Assembly (NCBI RefSeq): GCF_011006175.1 | Contig: NZ_CP048795.1 | Coordinates: forward strand, 434,001 to 498,000 | Source of the DNA: Hydrogenobacter sp. T-8 | GTDB taxonomy: Bacteria; Aquificota; Aquificia; Aquificales; Aquificaceae | Reading direction: 5' to 3' | DNA length: 64,000 bases | Shown: positions 51,365-59,477 of the stretch, one piece after another | Numbering within the stretch: the first letter of the stretch is position 1 | How the letters are laid out: each line of letters starts with the position of its first letter | Made by a program: the position numbers and the translations under genes | The notes under the pieces: model-generated | What the model was told of the DNA's origin: nothing | Databases searched by the model: none | What the model saw: the letters and a program-made list of their open reading frames with translations, nothing else

Positions 51365-51574
51365 TTAAATATATCCACCCGATATGGCGTTAATGACCCT
51401 TACACTTTCTCCGTCTACTATGGTGTCTTTCTCCTCCAGCACATCCTCGCCCTTGACCACAAAGGCATATTCCCTTGAAAGCCCTAAGGCTTTGAGAAGT
51501 TCACCCACCCTTACCCTTTCGCCCTCAAACTCCAGTTCAAGGGTCTGTCCCCTATAGCTTACCTTAACCTTCAT
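51365..51574 (-). CDS. ttuB: Ubiquitin-like sulfur carrier, TtuB-like, with residues after the diglycine
   Basis: The 69-residue protein has the beta-grasp pattern [19 protein letters not shown], an acidic end and the motif NAISGGYI. It follows metF (ATGA) and lies 5 bp before ttuA, so it is the likely carrier that donates sulfur to TtuA. Carriers of this family normally end in Gly-Gly; here Tyr-Ile follows, so C-terminal trimming by a protease would be needed, or the stop has drifted. ThiS at 36975 is a separate carrier ending in GG. Confidence 0.78.
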   Translation of the reverse strand: MKVKVSYRGQTLELEFEGERVRVGELLKALGLSREYAFVVKGEDVLEEKDTIVDGESVRVINAISGGYI

Positions 51575-52452
51575 GTTTTTAAAGCACCTTTTATGCCTTC
51601 GTATACAAGAAGTGTAGCCTTTGACTTGTTTAGGGTATAAAAGTGCAGACCTTGCACGCCGTTGTCCAAAAGGTCAAGGCACTGTTCTATGGCAAAGTCC
51701 ACGCCTATTCTAAGGGTCTCCTCTGGGTCTTCTGCGTATGGTTCAAGCCTTTCCACAAGGTTCTGAGGTATCTCCGCACCGCACATGCTGGCAAACTTTT
51801 GTATCTGCCTAAAGTTGGTGATGGGCATAACGCCTGGTATTATAGGTATGTCTATGCCAGCCCTTTGGCAGAGCTCTAAAAACCTATAGAAATAGGAGTT
51901 GTCAAAGAACATCTGGGTTATGGAAAAGTCCGCACCTGCCTCTACCTTCTGCTTGAAGTATCTTATCTCCCACTCCATGTTGGGAGATTCTGGATGTCCC
52001 TCTGGGTAAGAGGCAACGCCTATGGAGAAGGTCTTTCCAAAGTTTTCCCTTATAAACCTTACAAGCTCAGAGCCGTGTTTGCAGGCACCCTCTGGAGGCT
52101 TAAAATCTGGCATGTTTGCAGGAATGTCTCCTCTAAGGGCTAATATGTTTTCTATCCCTATTTGAGCGTAGCCTTTGAGTATCTCATATAGGTCTTCCTT
52201 TGTATGGGCTATGCAGGTAAGGTGTGCCATCACGGTGAGGTTTGTTTCTTTGTGGATCCTTTCTACTACTCTTCTTGTTCTGTCCCTTGTGCTTCCACCT
52301 GCTCCATAGGTGACGGATACAAAGGTAGGGTTTAACTGCTGAAGGCTCTTTATGGTCTGGAAAAGCTCCTCTTCTCCTTCTGAGGTCTTTGGAGGGAAAA
52401 ACTCAAAGGATACGCTAAACTTACCCTGCCTTAGATAATCTCCTATCTTCAA
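51571..52452 (-). CDS. metF: Methylenetetrahydrofolate reductase
   Basis: FAD TIM-barrel enzyme of 293 residues that makes 5-methyl-THF for methionine. It starts [23 protein letters not shown] and has [29 protein letters not shown] and [14 protein letters not shown], all MetF signatures. It overlaps the upstream unknown gene by 32 bp and ttuB-like by 4 bp. No SAM or B12 riboswitch is visible upstream. Confidence 0.95.
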   Translation of the reverse strand: MKIGDYLRQGKFSVSFEFFPPKTSEGEEELFQTIKSLQQLNPTFVSVTYGAGGSTRDRTRRVVERIHKETNLTVMAHLTCIAHTKEDLYEILKGYAQIGIENILALRGDIPANMPDFKPPEGACKHGSELVRFIRENFGKTFSIGVASYPEGHPESPNMEWEIRYFKQKVEAGADFSITQMFFDNSYFYRFLELCQRAGIDIPIIPGVMPITNFRQIQKFASMCGAEIPQNLVERLEPYAEDPEETLRIGVDFAIEQCLDLLDNGVQGLHFYTLNKSKATLLVYEGIKGALKT

Positions 52453-52762
52453 GCAAAGCCTCCGAAAAGTTTATAAGTCTTATTTTACAGGGTGCTGGCG
52501 ACTTTATAAACATACTAAGCAGTTCTATAAGCCTTTCCACTTCCTCTGGATGCTCTTTTACAAAAGAGTAGAGAAAAGGAAGGGAGTCTTCTATTTCAAA
52601 GCTCAGTTCCCTTGTGCCTTTTATCTCTTCAAGGTCTTTGCCTTCTTTGAAGGCTCTCAAAGCCTTTATAGACCTGCTTATAAGGTCATCCCTGGTCTTT
52701 GCCCACTTTAGGTCTGTGTATCTCAGTGTTATCTCAAAGAATGCCCTAAGGGTATGCTCCAT
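52421..52762 (-). CDS. Small helical protein of unknown function
   Basis: A 113-residue soluble, helical, charged protein ([20 protein letters not shown]). I do not recognise it. It overlaps metF by 32 bp and follows the GYD gene by 7 bp, so it is in the operon. No motif, signal or membrane segment is seen. Confidence 0.6.
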   Translation of the reverse strand: MEHTLRAFFEITLRYTDLKWAKTRDDLISRSIKALRAFKEGKDLEEIKGTRELSFEIEDSLPFLYSFVKEHPEEVERLIELLSMFIKSPAPCKIRLINFSEALLEDRRLSKAG

Positions 52763-52769
52763 AAAAACC

Positions 52770-53066
52770 TTAACCCAGCTCCTTTAGGTCCTTTATAAAC
52801 TGGTCTACATCAATGGCAGGCATGGTGAGGGTCCTTATAGTTCCCCTTGAGCCAAGCTCCACTGCCATCTTCACTATGGTGTCGTTGTCGGGGGCTTCAA
52901 GAATGTTCACAAAGTCGTAGGGTCCCATCACCACATATTGGGCAAGCACTTTGACGCCAAAGCGCTCCATCACTTCCTTGTCTACTTCTTTTATCCTCTC
53001 GGGCTTGTGCTTGAGGGTTTTCATACCCTCGTCGGTTAGAGTGGTTAACATTACATAAATTGGCAT
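52770..53066 (-). CDS. GYD-domain protein
   Basis: A 98-residue protein of the GYD family: it starts MPIYVMLTTLTDEGMKTLK and has the GPYDFVNILEAPD motif (GxYD), a ferredoxin-like alpha/beta fold with unclear function, often near metabolic genes. AGGAGGT precedes the ATG. It lies 18 bp from the acrB stop and leads a small leftward group. Confidence 0.78.
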   Translation of the reverse strand: MPIYVMLTTLTDEGMKTLKHKPERIKEVDKEVMERFGVKVLAQYVVMGPYDFVNILEAPDNDTIVKMAVELGSRGTIRTLTMPAIDVDQFIKDLKELG

Positions 53067-53084
53067 GGCGACACCTCCTTTGAG

Positions 53085-56000
53085 TTATTTCCTAATATGA
53101 TATCTCCTAAGTCCAAGTCTGTCAAACAGCTCATATAACACTGGCAAAAGGAAAAGGCTAAGTGGAAGTCCAGTGAATATACCACCTATGACCGCAAGGG
53201 CAAGGGGTTTTCTTAGCTCCGCACCTGCGGTAAGACCAAGGGCTACGGGCGTTAAGGCGGACACTATGGTAAAGGTAGTCATAAGAATGGGTCTTAGCCT
53301 TTCTCTTCTTGCCTGAAGGATAGCCTCACGGGTTTGTATACCTTCCTTTCTAAGCTGTATTATCCTTTCTATGAATAGCACCGCATCACGGACGATTATA
53401 CCCACAAGGAGGATTATGCCAAAGTAGGAGGGGACGCTGAGTGAGGTATTTGTAAGGAGCAAAAGCCCAAAGGCTCCAGCCACGGCGAGGGGAACCATAA
53501 GAAGAACTGTAAAGGGATGCCTGTAGCTCTCAAAGAGGGAGGCAAGCACCATGTAGACGCCCACAAGGGCAAAGAGAAGGGCAAAGCCCAGACCTTGAAA
53601 GGCTCTCTGAAACTCCCTCGCCTGACCTACGGGTTCAAAGGTATAGCCAGGGGGTAGGTTGTTTCGAAGCCACGTTTCTACCTCTGCCACCGCACTGGCA
53701 AGGGGTTTGTCGGGTGAGAGGTTTGAGAAGAAGGTAAAGGAATACTGTCTGTTGTATCGGTTTATGGCTTTATAGCCCGTGGCAATCTCTATATCTACCA
53801 ACTCTGTAAGTGGTATAAGCTCACCCCTTGCGTTTCTTACAAAGACCTTTTTAAGGTTTTCCGCGTTCTGCACAAACTGGGGCATTGCCTTCACATAAAG
53901 GTCATAGCTTTCCGCACCAAGCTCATAGGTGCCAAGCTGAAACTTACCAAAAAGCACGTTAAGGGTTATTGCCACATCCTCCACGCTAACCCCAAGGTCT
54001 CCCAGCTTTTCCCTGTTTACCCTTATCTGCACCTGCGGTTCGTTAAGCCTGAGGTCCGTGTCCACATCCTTGTAACCAGCTCTGTTTCTAAACTCAGAGG
54101 TAAGCCTGTTGGCTATGGTCTGGAGCTCCTCGAGAGAGGGACCTCTTATGGCATATTGTAGGTCTACCTGCCTTCCTCCGCCAGGTCCCACAATACCCGG
54201 AGGCTCTATACTGACTCTAACATCTTTTACCTTTCTTAGTTCTTCTCTTACCATCTCCATAACCTTTGCTTGATGGGGTCTTTTACCCTCCTTTAGGTAA
54301 ACAAAGCCAAGACCACCGTTTACATCCGGTCTTCCTGCCACACCTTGACCCATAGCAAGACCAAAGCGGTCTACATAGGGGTTTTTGAGGAGAATTGATT
54401 CTATTTCCCTTGTTTTCTGCTCTGTGTATTCAAAGGAAGAGCCCACGGGCGTTTCAAACCTCACAAGAAACCTACCCTCATCTACTATAGGGAAAAACTC
54501 CTTTTTGACTGCCTTAAATAGTTGAAAGCCTATGAAAACGCTAAGCAAGGAGAAAGCTATAACCACTAACTTGTGGTCAAGAGACCACCTAAGAAGCCTA
54601 TCAAAGAAGTTTTCAAACCTCTCATAAGCTCTTACAAAGGGGTTAGTGGAGGGAGGACCTGCCACAAGTCTTGAAACTGCCATGGGAGTAAAGCTAATGG
54701 CAACAAGGTAAGAGAGTGCTATGGCTATAGCGAGGGTTAGGGCAAAACTTCCAAAGAGCTTACCCACAACACCTTTCAGGAATATGATGGGTAAGAAGAC
54801 TATAACCAAAGAGGCGGTAGAAGCCAGAAGGGCAAAGATGACCACCCGAGTGCCCTTCTCTCCTGCCTCAAGGGGCGATAGCCCCTCTTCATGCCTTCTT
54901 CTGTATATGCTTTCAAGCACCACTATAGCATCGTCTATGACAATACCTACCGCTACCGCAAGGGCAAGGAGGGTGAAGGTGTTAAGAGAGTTGCCAAGCT
55001 GATATATAAAAAAAACAGTGCCCATAAGGGTTATGGGTATAGCGAAGACAGGCACGAGGGTAAGCCTCAGGCTTCCAAGGAAAAAGTAGACCACAAGGGC
55101 GGTAAGAAGACTACCGATTATTATCTCCTCTATGGCAGCTTTTACACTGTCCTTCACAAATATGGAAGAGTCAAAGGTGTAGTCCATTCTTATGCCTTGA
55201 GGTAGTTGTTTGTTTAGCTCTTCCATCTTTGCCTTCACCGCATCCACCACTTCAACAGTGTTGGTCTTAGATTGCTTGTAGACCACCAGGGCTATAGCCT
55301 GCTCGCCCATAAACCTTGCCATACCCCTCCTTTCGTCCTCGGTAAACTCCACAAAACCCACGTCCTGAAGTCTTACTCCATTTCTTATGTAAACCCCCTC
55401 AAGCTCCTTGGCATCTTGTGCCTTGCCGTAAAGCCTTATGATGTATTCTCTGTTTTTGCCGTATATGGCTCCCGCCGGTGCTTCCACGTGGTTCTTGCTG
55501 ACCGCGTCAAGCACGTCCTGAACCGCAAGCCCCCTTGAGTAGAGCTTCTCTGGGTCAATACGCACCCAAAGCACATTGTCCCTGAAGCCTCCCAAGTCCA
55601 CCTGCCCTACGCCGTTTATCCTTTCAAACTCCCTCTTTATAACCTTGTCCGCCCAGTAGGCAAGGGTCTGATAGTCCGCGGTCTTGGAGTGAAGTAGTGC
55701 TACAAAAATGGGTGCGAGGGAGGTATCTACCTTTCTCACCACCGGTGGGTCTACACCTTCTGGAAGCCTTCTGAGAACCCTTTGCACCGCATCCCGAACC
55801 TCCTGTGCCGCCACATCTATGTCCTTCTCAAGGGAGAAGGTTATGGTTATCCTTGAAGTGCCAGCAAAGCTTGCAGAGGATATGGTCTCTATACCGCTTA
55901 TGGTGGCTATCTGGTCTTCTATCTCTCTGGTGACGTTCACATCTACCACGTAAGCGTTGGCGCCGGGGTAGGTTGTGACGATGCTTACCGTGGGAAAGTC

Positions 56001-56114
56001 CACGTCAGGAAGCCTATCAAGAGGTATTGTCCTCAGAGAATAAAGCCCAAGGATTATAAAGGCTATCATGAACATCCACGAGGTGACCGGTCTGTGTATA
56101 AAAAAGCGATACAT
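53085..56114 (-). CDS. RND-family multidrug efflux transporter (AcrB/HAE1 type)
   Basis: The 1009-residue inner-membrane pump has the two-fold RND layout: a helix at 10-28, a large periplasmic loop, six helices around 320-540, the second helix and loop, and six helices at the end. IDDAIVVLESIYRR and the TM4 acidic pair (AVAVGIVIDDAIV) form the proton relay; FPTVSIVTTYPGA and SVPSYFGIILLVGIIVRDAVLF are typical. It works with the adaptor gene at 56633 and TolC at 57688. Transcription starts from the promoter with operator at 56129-56153; no Shine-Dalgarno is present, so the mRNA is probably nearly leaderless. Confidence 0.93.
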   Translation of the reverse strand: MYRFFIHRPVTSWMFMIAFIILGLYSLRTIPLDRLPDVDFPTVSIVTTYPGANAYVVDVNVTREIEDQIATISGIETISSASFAGTSRITITFSLEKDIDVAAQEVRDAVQRVLRRLPEGVDPPVVRKVDTSLAPIFVALLHSKTADYQTLAYWADKVIKREFERINGVGQVDLGGFRDNVLWVRIDPEKLYSRGLAVQDVLDAVSKNHVEAPAGAIYGKNREYIIRLYGKAQDAKELEGVYIRNGVRLQDVGFVEFTEDERRGMARFMGEQAIALVVYKQSKTNTVEVVDAVKAKMEELNKQLPQGIRMDYTFDSSIFVKDSVKAAIEEIIIGSLLTALVVYFFLGSLRLTLVPVFAIPITLMGTVFFIYQLGNSLNTFTLLALAVAVGIVIDDAIVVLESIYRRRHEEGLSPLEAGEKGTRVVIFALLASTASLVIVFLPIIFLKGVVGKLFGSFALTLAIAIALSYLVAISFTPMAVSRLVAGPPSTNPFVRAYERFENFFDRLLRWSLDHKLVVIAFSLLSVFIGFQLFKAVKKEFFPIVDEGRFLVRFETPVGSSFEYTEQKTREIESILLKNPYVDRFGLAMGQGVAGRPDVNGGLGFVYLKEGKRPHQAKVMEMVREELRKVKDVRVSIEPPGIVGPGGGRQVDLQYAIRGPSLEELQTIANRLTSEFRNRAGYKDVDTDLRLNEPQVQIRVNREKLGDLGVSVEDVAITLNVLFGKFQLGTYELGAESYDLYVKAMPQFVQNAENLKKVFVRNARGELIPLTELVDIEIATGYKAINRYNRQYSFTFFSNLSPDKPLASAVAEVETWLRNNLPPGYTFEPVGQAREFQRAFQGLGFALLFALVGVYMVLASLFESYRHPFTVLLMVPLAVAGAFGLLLLTNTSLSVPSYFGIILLVGIIVRDAVLFIERIIQLRKEGIQTREAILQARRERLRPILMTTFTIVSALTPVALGLTAGAELRKPLALAVIGGIFTGLPLSLFLLPVLYELFDRLGLRRYHIRK

Positions 56115-56128
56115 GGCAGGTATATTAT

Positions 56129-56153
56129 AACCGACCGACTGGTCAGTATGTTA
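56129..56153. promoter_or_regulatory. TetR-type operator copy 1 (acrB side)
   Basis: A 25-bp sequence, AACCGACCGACTGGTC plus AGTATGTTA, identical to 56595-56619. Its core ACCGACC-GACTGGTCAGT is an imperfect 18-bp palindrome as TetR regulators bind. The minus-strand TATAAT (56129-56124) abuts it and lies 9 nt before the acrB ATG. The last three bases serve as the hicA stop codon. Confidence 0.75.
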
Positions 56154-56350
56154 GCCAGACTCTTCTATAGCCTTGAATATCTGTTTGACTATCTTGGGAT
56201 GCAGTGTTTTTCCAGCATGAAAAGGAATAACAATCCTCAGTTTTCCCTTGCCGTAAATTCTATGGCTTCCTTTTGTCCTTAACAGTTTAAAGCCATTGGA
56301 TAATAGCAATCCCTTGCTTCCTGCGGTGTAAGTCTTGGTAGTTTTGACAT
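56151..56350 (-). pseudogene. hicA: HicA mRNA interferase toxin, frameshifted
   Basis: Starting at ATG 56350 (overlapping the hicB stop as TAATG) the frame reads MSKLPRLTPQEARDCYY and stops early. With one added base near CAAGGG (about 56310) it continues KGLLLSNGFKLLRTKGSHRIYGK and GKTLHPKIVKQIFKAIEESG to TAA at 56151-56153, a complete 66-residue HicA double-stranded-RNA-binding fold with catalytic His in GSHRIY. So the toxin is broken by a one-base deletion, or the base is missing from the assembly. Confidence 0.82.
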
Positions 56351-56559
56351 TAAACTTCCACGAGGGCGGTTATGATTTCTTTAGCTTTAAGCTCCGTCAG
56401 CTCCTCTTCTGTAAGTGTCTCAAGGTATAGCTCTATGGCTTCTCTGATGTTTTTCATAACTTCTTCAAAAGTTTCTCCCTGTGTCTGACAGCCAGGAAGT
56501 TCAGGACAGTAAGCGTAAAAACCATGCTGGTCCCTTTCAACAATCACAAGGTATGCCAT
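56350..56559 (-). CDS. hicB: HicB-like antitoxin
   Basis: A 69-residue protein with the partial RNase-H-like HicB fold: YLVIVERDQHGFYAYCPELPGC, then a helix (TFEEVMKNIREAIELYLETL). It lacks the usual C-terminal DNA-binding helix-turn-helix or ribbon, so it is a short antitoxin. It precedes hicA with TAATG overlap. The minus-strand TATAAT (56570-56565) is 5 nt before its ATG, and TTGACA (56596-56591) overlaps operator copy 2. Confidence 0.85.
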   Translation of the reverse strand: MAYLVIVERDQHGFYAYCPELPGCQTQGETFEEVMKNIREAIELYLETLTEEELTELKAKEIITALVEV

Positions 56560-56594
56560 AGGCTATTATACATATACCCTAAAATGGCTTTGTC

Positions 56595-56619
56595 AACCGA
56601 CCGACTGGTCAGTATGTTA
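56595..56619. promoter_or_regulatory. TetR-type operator copy 2 (adaptor-gene side)
   Basis: Identical 25-bp repeat of 56129-56153 in the same orientation. The plus-strand TATAAT (56618-56623) overlaps its right edge and ends 9 nt before the adaptor ATG at 56633. Binding of a repressor here would block the adaptor promoter. The two copies bound the hicBA pair. Confidence 0.75.
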
Positions 56620-56632
56620 TAATGTAATCACT

Positions 56633-57691
56633 ATGAGGAGGTTTCTTTACACTCTGATAGCTCTTATTTTTGCCTTTGCCCTCTCTTGCCAGAGGCAGGA
56701 CCAAAAACCTCAACAATCTCAGGAAAGGAAGGTAGTGGTCAGTCTATACACGGTAAAGGCTGAGGATGTGCCAGTATACTACTCCACCAAGGGATACTTT
56801 GAGGGGGAAAAGGATGTTTTGCTTAGACCTCTTGTAAGCGGGAGGGTTCTAAGCCTTTATGTGGATGAGGGTTCTTATGTAAAGAGCGGGCAGGCTCTTT
56901 TGAAAATAGACCCTGCGGACTACGAAAACGCCCTAAGACAACTCTCCGCACAACTGGCTCAGGCGAAGGCAAACTACGAAAACACCAAAGCTGTGGCGGA
57001 AAGGAGAAGGTTTCTTTTTGAAAGGGAGCTTATTGCAAAAGAGGAGTTTGAAAACGTGCAAACGCAGGTAAGGGCTCAGGAGGAGGTCATAAAGAGCTTT
57101 GAGGCTCAGATAGCCAACGCAAGGCTTAGCCTTCAGAGGACAACCCTTACGGCACCCTTCTCTGGCTACATAGCCCAAAGGTTTGTAAACGTAGGAGACT
57201 ATATAACACCACAGAGCCAAACCTTCAGGCTGGTCACCCTTGACCCTATAAGGTTTGTCTTTCAGGTGCCTCAAGAGTATCTCCCATACACTAAGGAAGG
57301 TTCAAGGGTTCAGATAAGGGTAGAACCCTTTGGAGATTTTGAGGGGGTGGTCTTTTTTGTATCGCCTACCGCAGACTCAAACAGGCTTATAACGGTAAAG
57401 GCAAGGCTAAAAAACCCAAAGGGTGAGCTAAAGCCGAGCATGTATGGAGAGATAAGGCTTCTGCTCGGTGTAGAGAAGGGCTTTGCGGTGCCAGAGCAGG
57501 CGGTGGTGGTTCAGGGCAACAAAAAGGTTGTATGGAAGGTTCAAAACGGCACTGCCCAACCCGTGCAGGTAGAGGTCATAAAGCAAGGACAGGGGATAGT
57601 CTATGTAAAGGGTGAGCTAAAGGATGGTGAAGGAATAGCTTTAGAGAATGCCTATGTGCTTCAGCAAGGCGTAAAGGTGGAAGTGCGATGA
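56633..57691 (+). CDS. RND efflux periplasmic adaptor (membrane-fusion lipoprotein)
   Basis: A 352-residue MFP protein. MRRFLYTLIALIFAFALSC is a lipoprotein signal with lipobox Cys19. The lipoyl half (GRVLSLYVDEGSYVKSGQALLKID), coiled-coil hairpin (RQLSAQLAQAKANYENTKAVAERR) and barrel (APFSGYIAQRFVNVGDYI) follow in order. It links the RND pump at 53085 to TolC at 57688, with which it overlaps by 4 bp. Regulated by the tetR of the same operon, by inference from the operator. Confidence 0.9.
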   Translation: MRRFLYTLIALIFAFALSCQRQDQKPQQSQERKVVVSLYTVKAEDVPVYYSTKGYFEGEKDVLLRPLVSGRVLSLYVDEGSYVKSGQALLKIDPADYENALRQLSAQLAQAKANYENTKAVAERRRFLFERELIAKEEFENVQTQVRAQEEVIKSFEAQIANARLSLQRTTLTAPFSGYIAQRFVNVGDYITPQSQTFRLVTLDPIRFVFQVPQEYLPYTKEGSRVQIRVEPFGDFEGVVFFVSPTADSNRLITVKARLKNPKGELKPSMYGEIRLLLGVEKGFAVPEQAVVVQGNKKVVWKVQNGTAQPVQVEVIKQGQGIVYVKGELKDGEGIALENAYVLQQGVKVEVR

Positions 57692-58905
57692 AATTTCTTG
57701 TATTTCTTTTCTTTACTTTCAATATGGTCTTTGCCCTCAGCCTTGAGCAAGCTGTGGAACTTGCGGTAAAAAACAACACATCTGCGAGACTCTCCTTGCT
57801 TGATCTTCAAAAGGCTGAGGAAAACATAAGAAAAGCTCGAGCGGGCATACTACCCAAAGTGAGCTTTTCCTACAGCTACACAAGGCTTGGAGGAGACCTT
57901 GCCTTTGGCTTCACGCCAAAAAACAGGCACAGCTATGTGCTTGAAATGGACCAGACCCTTTTTAACCGTGGGGTCTTTGAAGGGCTGAGCCTTGCAAGAG
58001 AACAGAAAGAGCTTCAGGAGCTTGTATACGAAGACATAAAGAGGGAGGTGGAGTTTCAAACCAAACAACTCTTTTATGCACTTCTTTATAAGAGGGAAGT
58101 GGTGAAGCTCCTTGAGGAAAACTTAAAATACTGGGAAGAAAACTACAAGCAGACGGAGGGCAAATTTCAGGCGGGCGTAATTCCAAAGGTAGAGCTTATG
58201 AGGGCAAAAGCCCAGCTTGAAAATGCAAAGGCTCAGTTGGAAAACACATTGGCGGACTACAGAAAGAGTCTTGAAGACTTTAAAGCATTCCTCAGATACG
58301 ATGGGGAGATTGAAGTGGAGGGAAAACTTGAAATGCAAGAACTAAAACAAGGAGACTTCAAGGCACTTCTTGAAAATAATAGCACCCTAAAAGTTGCCAG
58401 AAGAAGCCTTGAAGTTTCCAAGAGAGTGGTTGAGCTTCAAAAATCCCAGTACTACCCCACCCTTGACCTCTTTGCTACTTATCAGGGCAATACCGCAAGG
58501 ATCGGGGGCAAGGATAGCATGTTGAATGGATATACAATTGGTGCAAGGTTAAACTACAATATCTTTGATGGCTTTGCCCGTGAGGCAAGTATAGCACAGG
58601 CAAGGATAGACCTTCTAAAACAGATGGAAAACCTAAAGGATACGGAACAAAAGCTAAGGGCAGAACTCAATAAAACCCTTTTAGACATAGATTCTCTAAG
58701 AGCTCAGATAGGTGCGGTGAAGCTCTCCCTTGAGTCCGCAGAGGAAAGTCTGAGGCTCTCAAAGGAGAGATACCGTTTTGGTGTTGCCACCCAGCTTGAA
58801 GTTCTTGACGCGGTAAGCAATTACAACAACACTTTGCAAAACTATTACTTTTTGCTATACCTATACAACACTGCGTTAGCAAGGCTGGAAAGGCTTACAA
58901 AATGA
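57688..58905 (+). CDS. TolC-family outer-membrane efflux protein
   Basis: A 405-residue protein with signal peptide (MKFLVFLFFTFNMVFA) and the TolC repeat: SLEQAVELAVKNNTSARLSLLDLQKAEENIRKARAGILPKVSFSY, then a second half with VVELQKSQYYPTLDLFATYQG and GTARLEVLDA-like ending. Trimeric beta-barrel plus alpha tunnel. ATGA-coupled on both sides. It pairs with the RND pump; a second TolC follows at 59468. Confidence 0.9.
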   Translation: MKFLVFLFFTFNMVFALSLEQAVELAVKNNTSARLSLLDLQKAEENIRKARAGILPKVSFSYSYTRLGGDLAFGFTPKNRHSYVLEMDQTLFNRGVFEGLSLAREQKELQELVYEDIKREVEFQTKQLFYALLYKREVVKLLEENLKYWEENYKQTEGKFQAGVIPKVELMRAKAQLENAKAQLENTLADYRKSLEDFKAFLRYDGEIEVEGKLEMQELKQGDFKALLENNSTLKVARRSLEVSKRVVELQKSQYYPTLDLFATYQGNTARIGGKDSMLNGYTIGARLNYNIFDGFAREASIAQARIDLLKQMENLKDTEQKLRAELNKTLLDIDSLRAQIGAVKLSLESAEESLRLSKERYRFGVATQLEVLDAVSNYNNTLQNYYFLLYLYNTALARLERLTK

Positions 58906-59477
58906 GTGCGCGAGAAAGGATACTCAAATCCGCCAAAGAGCTTTTTTCTCAAAAGGGCTATAACCACACCACTGTGGATGACATAGTAAAGCATGCAGGT
59001 CTCTCAAAGGGGGCTTTTTACTTCTACTTTAAGAGCAAAGACCAGCTTATGGAAGAGCTTGTAAACACGATGGCGGAAAAGACAAAGAGTATTATGAAAG
59101 GATGGTTAGAAAAGGGTGTTTCCGCAGAGGAATCTATTAGGGGACATATAAGAGACTTTCTTGTGGAATGCTACGAAGATAGGCATATAGCTTATGTGTT
59201 CTTTTTTGAGCTCATATGCAACAGAGAAGACTTCAGAAGACTTTACCTTGCGCACCTGCAGGAGATAAGAGAACTGCTTACAGAGTTAGTAGAAAGAGGC
59301 TATAGAAGGGGTGAATTCCTATGTGGAAGCACAAAGACCCTTGTTAACCTGATAGCTGGCTATGTAAGGCTTATATACATGGAGGAGCTTCTCCTAAACA
59401 GCGCATCTTTAGAAGATATTTTGAAAGAAGTAAACGAGGGTCTTGACCTCATATTTAGGGGGCTAAAATGTGGTTGA
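58902..59477 (+). CDS. TetR-family transcriptional regulator
   Basis: A 191-residue repressor. The helix-turn-helix is at about 1-50: ERILKSAKELFSQKGYNHTTVDDIVKHAGLSKGAFYFYFKSKDQL is the classic TetR pattern. The C-terminal helices form the drug-binding and dimer domain. Located inside the operon between two efflux systems, it most likely binds the 25-bp repeats at 56129 and 56595. It is ATGA-coupled to tolC and overlaps the second tolC by 10 bp. Confidence 0.92.
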   Translation: MSARERILKSAKELFSQKGYNHTTVDDIVKHAGLSKGAFYFYFKSKDQLMEELVNTMAEKTKSIMKGWLEKGVSAEESIRGHIRDFLVECYEDRHIAYVFFFELICNREDFRRLYLAHLQEIRELLTELVERGYRRGEFLCGSTKTLVNLIAGYVRLIYMEELLLNSASLEDILKEVNEGLDLIFRGLKCG

